In this document: piece after piece, positions 57,089 to 64,000 of the stretch
Layout: each line of letters opens with the position of its first letter
Position numbering within the stretch: position 1 is the stretch's first letter
From: Phocoena phocoena
Taxonomy: Eukaryota; Chordata; Mammalia; Artiodactyla; Phocoenidae
Assembly (NCBI RefSeq): GCF_963924675.1
Contig: NC_089238.1
Span: 42,612,879 to 42,676,878 of the forward strand
DNA: 64,000 bases
Reading direction: 5' to 3'
Made by a program: the position numbers and the translations under genes
Notes under the pieces: generated by a model
Told to the model about the DNA's origin: nothing
Seen by the model: only the letters and a program-made list of their open reading frames with translations
Database searches by the model: none

Positions 57089-59824
57089 TCCCTATATGCA
57101 AAACCAAAACAACACAAAACCAAACCAAACTCATATAGACTGAGCAAAACTCTCTGATTAAAAATTTCTGATAATGCATGTAATTTTAAATATACTCATT
57201 GTTTCGAATATAAATGAAATGTGTTCAAATGTGAGTGAAAAAAATATATGGACTGTTATTGATAAAACCATTCAAAACCAAATGGTATATTCTGGGTAGC
57301 TATAATTTTTCAAAAGGTACTATGTACAATTTTAGGTTAGTGTCAGATAACCTCTTCACCTTCATTTCTCTCTTAACACCTTTTATCGTAATTTCTGAAG
57401 CTCCTCTTTGTAGTTCGAGTTAAAAGTCCTGAGGCAGGCTCTTCAGAAGTCTAACACCTGCTTAGGGCTGAACTGGCAGGGGGAGAAATTGAAAAGCAGT
57501 GAAGAGTCTTTTCAGTAAAGCACTTAGCATTTTAAATAGTAGATTTTTGAAAAAAAAATAATGGTAATAATAGTATTGGAAACTCTCATACCACCCCACA
57601 CAGCGAGAGGAATGTGAAGCTGTTTAGTGGATTCATACTTTGAGTTCTCAAAACCCTTCATTTGCAAAGATAGTTCAAACTTGATTTTGATCAAATTAAA
57701 CTGCAAAGAATGTGGACTTTTCCTTGAGCACAGATTTATACTTTCTCTTTTAAAATTCAAACCCTTTTCCTTCTGACATCAAAGAGAAAGGATTCAAGGC
57801 TTTTAGAATCTTATTCTAAGATACCAAAAACCCTAGGATAATGGTTAGGAAATTAGGAAGGGAGTTTTGAAACAATTAAATTTTGGTTCTCATCTGCTGT
57901 TTGATATTGACTATAAAGTACCATGTTCCAGGTTAATGACAAAGTTTTAAAAAGGTGCATGTGCTTTTTAACCCTTAATGATTTTGTATTCTCATGAGTT
58001 TCTGGAGTCTTTTAAGATTCAGAGGTCTGTTGTGGACTTTTTGAGGTTACATCTTTTAATTTTTTATCTTTTTGTTCTTAACTGGAGGAAATTGCTTAAT
58101 TTGTTTTTCCAGCAGAGGGAGACATCTGACCATGAACGTGGTACTGCTACTTGCCAGGAGTATTCTATAGCCCATTTTATCAATATACATAAAAAACTCA
58201 ATGTTCAAATTAACTAGTTCAATAAGTAATTTAGCTCATTGATTTTTGGGCATATCCTAAGTGCCATTACAAGCTACGGATATTTTAAATGCCATTACCT
58301 AATAGAAGGAATGTTTTAAGCACCTTTTATTGATTTTATTACTGCTTTATTTTGCTGTCTTGGTTTAAAATCATTTTAACCACTCTGTAATCAAGAAGAA
58401 ATATATCGTTGGTGAAATACAGTCAATTTCCTAAAAACCTTTGACATCGTTAAATAAGGAATTACAGTTGTTAAATCATGTCAGGCAATAACTGAGGAAC
58501 AGAAGAGATATAAAATTTGGAGCAGTGGGCCAGCATACCAGTAAGTCACATTGACCTCTAACACTCAGATTCTGCATGTGACAGTCACACTTGAGGTTTG
58601 CTTATGGTTTTTACGTCAGCAAGAGAGATTTAAAATCTCAGGTAACAAGGAAGATGGAAGAATGATAGCAAAGTATAATACAGGGGCAGTTACAGTGCTT
58701 TTTAATGACCTCTTGTGACTTTTGGTGAAAATGATTCTCTAAGCAATTTTTAAATTTCATTTGCTTTGCTTGCTAGATTATAGTATATTGATATTCTGCA
58801 TAAGAGGGAACCAGAGTGCTCACAGGGGTTTTTACCGCTTTCTTCTTCTGCTGATTTGATTTTATATTAGCAGTATTACTGAGCTGATCAGCTGGCAGAC
58901 AGGCAGGGACTATGGTCCATAAACTGCTTAATCAAAGAGGTGCAGAAGTGGGTAGTGAGCACTGAAGCTTGATACAAGTCTGCTAATGAGTTGATTGCAT
59001 TGACATGTGATGTAGTTTAACTGTAGAGTGGCAAACATCAATACCTGTATATGATTTGGCAGATGGTTGTTGAACTGTGATTAGAAGTTTAGAATGATTC
59101 CCTGTAAAAGACCACCTGGCAGAAACCCAAGAACAAAGAACTGAGTTTTCCCCATTAAATGGAATAGGTCCAGCAAGTCAAGTGTTCTGATCATTAATAG
59201 CATCTTTCCTTTTCTTTTAGCAAATGTTAGCTTCAAGAGGAAATTGATAATTATGCATAGGTCTATTAAATGATCTTAGGGAGAGCTCTCTGCATTCCTT
59301 CAAATGAGCTCATATCTATAGTTGTGGCAATTATTCACCAGCAAGGAAAGAAAACTAGTTAAAATGCTGATAGGTGTCATTTCAAATATATCAGGGATGT
59401 TGGGAGCATCTTTGTAGAATTAATCTCTTTGAGGCTAAAAATCATATTCAGTTGGAACATTATTGATTATTCTATATTAATTTATGTAGCATATAAATAT
59501 GTTATAATATGAAATAATTTAAGGTATATTGAGTATGTATTATATGCAAAACACTCTTGTAGTTGTTTGAAATATAAAGAACACCAAGATGCTGCCTTCC
59601 TTTTCCTCAGTTAAGGAGGGGTGGTAGATGAACACGTGCAGTGCATGTCCCATGGAAGGGATGGAATAAAGGTTCAGGAGCTGTGGCAGCATAGAGGAGA
59701 GTAATAGGTTCCTCTGTGGCAAGAGGAAGTATCAGGGAGGGCATTATGGAAGTGTCACTTAAAATAGATTTTGAACAGTTAGAGATGAGCATTCAGAAGT
59801 AGAGGGACTAGCAATACAAACGTT

Positions 59825-60215
59825 TTTAAAAAAATAAGTTTTATTTTTTAGATCAGTTTTAGTTTCACGGCAAAATTAAGCAGGAAGTATAGAGTTCCCA
59901 TATGCCCCCTGACCCTATAGGTACACAGCCTCCCCCACAGCCAACGTCCTGCGTCAGAGTGGTACATTTGTTACAGTTGAAGAACCTGCATTGACGTGTT
60001 GTTATCACTTAGAGTCTGTAGTTTACGTTAGTGCTCACTCTTGGTGTTGTACATTTTGTGGGTTTTGACAAATGTATAATTACATGTATCCACCATTATA
60101 GTATCATACAGAATACTTTCACTGCCCTAAAAATCCTCTGTGCTCTGCCTAATCGTCCCTCTCTCCCTTCTAACCCCTGGCAACCGCTGATCATTTTACT
60201 GTTTCCATAATACAA
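59825..60215 (-). mobile_element. Old L1-like LINE fragment, antisense
   Basis: 'cagttttagtttcacggca', 'agttcccatatgccccctg', 'gggttttgacaaatgtataa', 'cccctggcaaccgctgatca' are recurring phrases of old L1M-type 3' regions. Confidence 0.55.
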
Positions 60216-63200
60216 AAGCTTTTGAAAAATTTGAAATGCTTGATATACCATTATATGTGTGTGATGTATGAAGAACAATGAAATAAATAAAATGTGTTCA
60301 CTTTTCAACTGAGGTGTTAGAATATTACCAATATTTCTGAAGGCCCAGTGTATTCCTCCCCAACTGCTCCCTTCTGCTCTACAAATACTTCAAATTATTT
60401 AATATTCTTATACATAGTTGCAAAGTACACAAAAACCTTAGGACCCACAACCCCCTTATTTTTATCTTTGGTTAGGTCCATGAAAGATAAAATGAAGGAA
60501 TGTGTTGATATTTGTCTACTGAATTCAGATTCTATGGAAAGCAATTTTTTTTTTTTTTTTTTTTGTGGAAAGGAAGGGGGAGTCCTGGATAACCTAAATG
60601 ACTGTCAGTATAATTTGAAAGAGGGCATAGTCTGATTTATTCAAATTATAGTGTCTGCTTCAGTTTGAGCTTCATAAACCTTTCTTCTCTTTCTCAGTAT
60701 ATCCAGATTGAATGACTAAACTAATCTCAGTGCAATATGGTAGAGCCACATACTTGGCTATGGAGACTCACTCAGAATTTTCATGCATGTAAACTTCCAT
60801 GTCAGCATGGAATACTCATCTTTAAATTTAGCATCAAGTATTTTCAGAATAAGTTTTTAATTTGGCTGACAGCCATGCTCTTATTCCTCCGTTTTCATTT
60901 TCTAGTTTTACAGGACTTTTAGGTGAATATATTTTATATTAAAGCAATGGTATGTTGGAAAGTAGAACTCTAGGATACAAACAGTCTTATTCCCCTCCCT
61001 CTCTGACCCACTCTGTGGGCCAGTTCTTTGCCTACACCTGGATGAAATCTCAGACTCATCCCTTAGCTTTTCCAGCCACTCTTAGATTTAAGAAAATATA
61101 TTCTGATTGTCTCTAGTAATAATAACAGTCTACTTTTAGTAATAAAAATGACTAGTCCAGTGTAACATTCTGAACTTTCTTACAGTTCAAGCCACTCTTC
61201 TTGCCCAGCTTGGTGATGGATTAGGTTGAGAAGCCCACAATAGGAGGTGGGGATGGGTTGACTTCTCTGTTTCTGTTTTGGAGCTTCTCCTCCCCACCTA
61301 TCCCAACCCCAGGGAAGGGCTGAGAAGGGTGAAGAGGTGGGGTAAGTACAGGAAAAGCTTCCTTGGCAATCCTGTCCTGATCTGCTGGTAGTGTTCTCTG
61401 GGCTTGGCAGATGCTCTGACTCTGGAGACACTCTCCTGGGTGCCCCCCATGGGAACGGCAGAGGGCGGCTCACATGCCTCTTGTCTGCATTCCAGGGTCC
61501 ATCTCCAGCCTCTTTCTACTGAGGTTGACCCTTCTGGATTGGGGTCTCTTTTTAAATGACTCCCTGACTACCTCTTTTACTTAAGGGCTAATAATACAGT
61601 TGTTGTGGGGATTAAGTGAAATAACATATGGAAAGAGCTCTTCCTGGCATATATTTGTTGAATAAATTAATTAGTGTTTTACTGGGTACTTTCTCTGTGG
61701 GGCATTCTGCAAGTGCTTTATAAACCTAACCATACACCAGTCATAGCTATGACATAGATTTAGAGGGACTCAGACATGTTAGGTTATTTGCAAAGTCACA
61801 AAACTAGAAAGTGGATAAGCTTAAATTTGTAGCCAGTTCTGTCCAACACCGGAGTCTCTGGTCCTTTGGACTATGGTCTGTTGCCTTCTGAAACAGCCTG
61901 GCATGACCCTTAGTGTTCTAAACCCTGGGAAATCTGGTTAATACCCGTGGATCTTAGTACCCGTTCTATCTTATCAGTTTCTTAAATGTCAGGCGTGCTA
62001 TAAATCTACAGGAATGCTCTCTTGGATACTTTCACTCGACTACACCTATATGATATTTGGACAACCTGAGTTCCTTGACATGACTCTTTTATCTCCAGAG
62101 ATCTGGGCCAGGTTTCTGGTCAACTTAATTGGAGATTCAAGGAAATTTATCCTGATAATCCAGATGGAACCTGGGTTTTCCTTCCAGAGAAGTGCTTCAG
62201 TGTTTCACAGGAGTTCATAGCACACATGGAGTTCTGAGTCTCATGGAATAATCTCTTTAAGGTAACCACACATCTTTCTTTTGCCTCCAGTATTCTGATG
62301 ATCAAGTATGAGCTATCTAAGTTCTGCTGTGCCGACTGCCCCAGATGACTCCCGGGGTGACCTGTGAAGTTTGGAAATCTCAACAGAGAGCCCTGGAAGA
62401 GTTTGGAATCTTGTTCATTCTTATTCACTTGGGACAATGGATTAAGAAAATTTACTTTGGAGAGAATTGGCCAGAGTTAGACTAGGTAGAGCAAACCATA
62501 GAAAAGAAACAAAATTTCCGGAACATTTGTTCTAATTTGTTTCAGTAAAATGTCACTTAATGAAATCCTAATGGTAAAGCCAGGTCCCGGATATACACTT
62601 GCTGTGAAATGTATACTTAATCAGCATGTTCCAAAAACCTACATCGACATTAGCTATTGTTTAGCCTCTTTAACTGTATGCCCACCAAACTGCAAGCTGC
62701 CACAAGTAGATAATTTGAAAGACATTTTTATTTGCCCTTGTGGCTTGTGGCAAAGAGAAGTTGAACCCCACATTGTAAACTGGCCAGTTTCTGGTTCAGA
62801 TAGATATTCAGCCAATTTAAATGGATTACTAACCCTTCTTTGCTGTGGAGATATTGTCAGAGGAAAATGCATTCAAAATTCTTATTTTGTGTGCCGTAAA
62901 ATAAGTGAGGTCTTATGAGAAGAGTACCAACTCTAGTTGGTCCTTATTTTTGGCTGTATGGAGAACTTAACAATAATCAGGAAAAGGCATTTCTCGTTTT
63001 TTTGTGCCTCAGCTTCCTCAGCAAGAAAGTACAAATAATAAAGTCTGCCCTTTAGGACTTTGTAAGGCTGTTGTGGCAAAGTATTTTAAACTCCTTGAGA
63101 AAAAGGCTACTCAGTGAAGTAGCTTCGTTATTCCTTTTAACGTCAGTTATATTCTGAAACATGATTTCAGAATTTCAGGATCCCAGGACCTATGATTGAA

Positions 63201-64000
63201 CTGGCAGGTGATCGGTTCAGTGGAATTTAGCATTCTCTTTCTTGACACTGAACCAAAATTTGCTTTGGCTAAAAGAGGTAAAACATGCAATTATGGTAAA
63301 AAATGTAATAATAAATCTACTGTAACAACCTTCTTTCCACCACATATCTTTTCTGGTATTTATCTGAATATCCAGCTTATGAAAACTAGAAGAGGTTGTA
63401 ATTTCAATAGCAACGGCAACTCAGTGAGTATACAAAGCCATTTAAACTAAAATCTGCTTTTATTTTTCCAACGTGCATGTCTGAAATGTTTTCATTTTTT
63501 TTGTTTTGAAAATTAAAAAAAAAGACAAACAGTTAAAAGTATGGAAGTTCCACGCATGCTGCTTTTTCTGCACCTTGAGGACTAGCAAAGTCTTTAATAT
63601 GAGACTTTATTTGTACAAAGCAAAACTTCAAAACCACTCAAAAGCTTTTCTTATTAACTGCTGTCAGTCCTGTGATTTACAGAGGCAATAAAGAACTAGA
63701 GGGGGCACATTTATCATGGAATTCAGCACACCAGGAGCCATTTTCTCCAGCGGTAAAGGCAAGTGATAAAACGAATTCTTTTGTTCTATAACCAAGACAC
63801 ATTCTCTGTTCCCTTTTCTCTAAAGTTGGGCACGCCAGGCTTCTCTGGTGGCAACTTGGCACCACCTCAGCCACACTTTATGACAAACTGTTAACATGAA
63901 AACATTGACGATACACCTGGAACACCTGGCTGTGAAAAGTGCTATGTGTTTGCCTTCAACACACAATAGTTAGCTTCCAACATATTTGTAGTATTAATTC

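Larger units (their letters stand above)
53342..64000. other. Intergenic, AT-rich, no gene recognised
   Basis: Contains SINEs (53951-54075, 55135-55470), tandem duplications (54722-55087, 56975-57088), L1 3' ends (about 55515-55690 and 59825-60215) and a likely L2 piece (about 56390-56700). 57100-59800 and 60220-64000 contain nothing I can assign, apart from a T-tract at about 60546-60564. In mouse PSMD7 follows WWP2; I see none of its exons here, so it may lie beyond the window. Confidence 0.65.

Noticed and set aside
62550..62918. 122-codon + frame (MSLNEILMV...)
   Set aside because: Moderately complex protein with several Cys, but no family recognised and no supporting splice, promoter or poly(A) signals. 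Possibly a decayed repeat or retrocopy; a protein search would decide.

Overview
The window is mammalian nuclear DNA and almost certainly cetacean. Its spliced gene is mammalian, and it is peppered with tRNA-derived CHR-type SINEs (head 'ccctggtggcgcagtggtt', 3' A-tail), which are typical of whales and close relatives. Some of these SINEs keep clean target-site duplications. Large introns, ancient L1/L2, hAT-like and MaLR-type repeats, and a 200-base run of N (48789-48988) fit a draft vertebrate assembly.

The only protein-coding gene I can support is the 3' two thirds of WWP2, a NEDD4-family HECT E3 ubiquitin ligase, on the + strand. Sixteen coding exons (8432 to stop at 41078) join in perfect phase into 565 residues: four WW domains and a complete HECT domain. 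If the part upstream of the window has 305 residues as in human, the total is 870 and the catalytic cysteine is C838. I number exons 9-24 because miR-140, known from WWP2 intron 16, lies between the eighth and ninth exons seen here. The 3' UTR runs to about 42825, with a proximal (41282) and a distal (42797) AATAAA.

Layout: 1-8431, end of intron 8 with SINEs and L1 debris; 8432-8521, exon 9 (WW1); 8522-21088, intron 9, holding a near-full-length dead antisense L1 (about 10300-16062); 21089-21263, exon 10 (WW2); 21264-27559, intron 10, with a 260-bp pyrimidine repeat and then a CpG-rich segment that fits the known internal promoter of WWP2-C and miR-140; 27560-41078, exons 11-24 (WW3, WW4, HECT), with pre-miR-140 at 34242-34343; 42826-64000, intergenic DNA with repeats and no gene I can recognise.

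Points of most interest: six identical 39-bp units start exactly at the exon 18 splice donor, so each unit repeats the donor in frame; a TAA stop overlaps the exon 9 donor and would make the short C2-WW1 protein if the intron is retained; exon 13 starts at M440, the natural start of the C-terminal isoform; the L1 ORF1 coiled coil has a six-fold octapeptide repeat; SINEs are nested with two separate TSD pairs; and there is a 180-bp tandem duplication at 54722-55087. I did not find a wholly new genetic system. The strongest novel candidate is the donor-site minisatellite.
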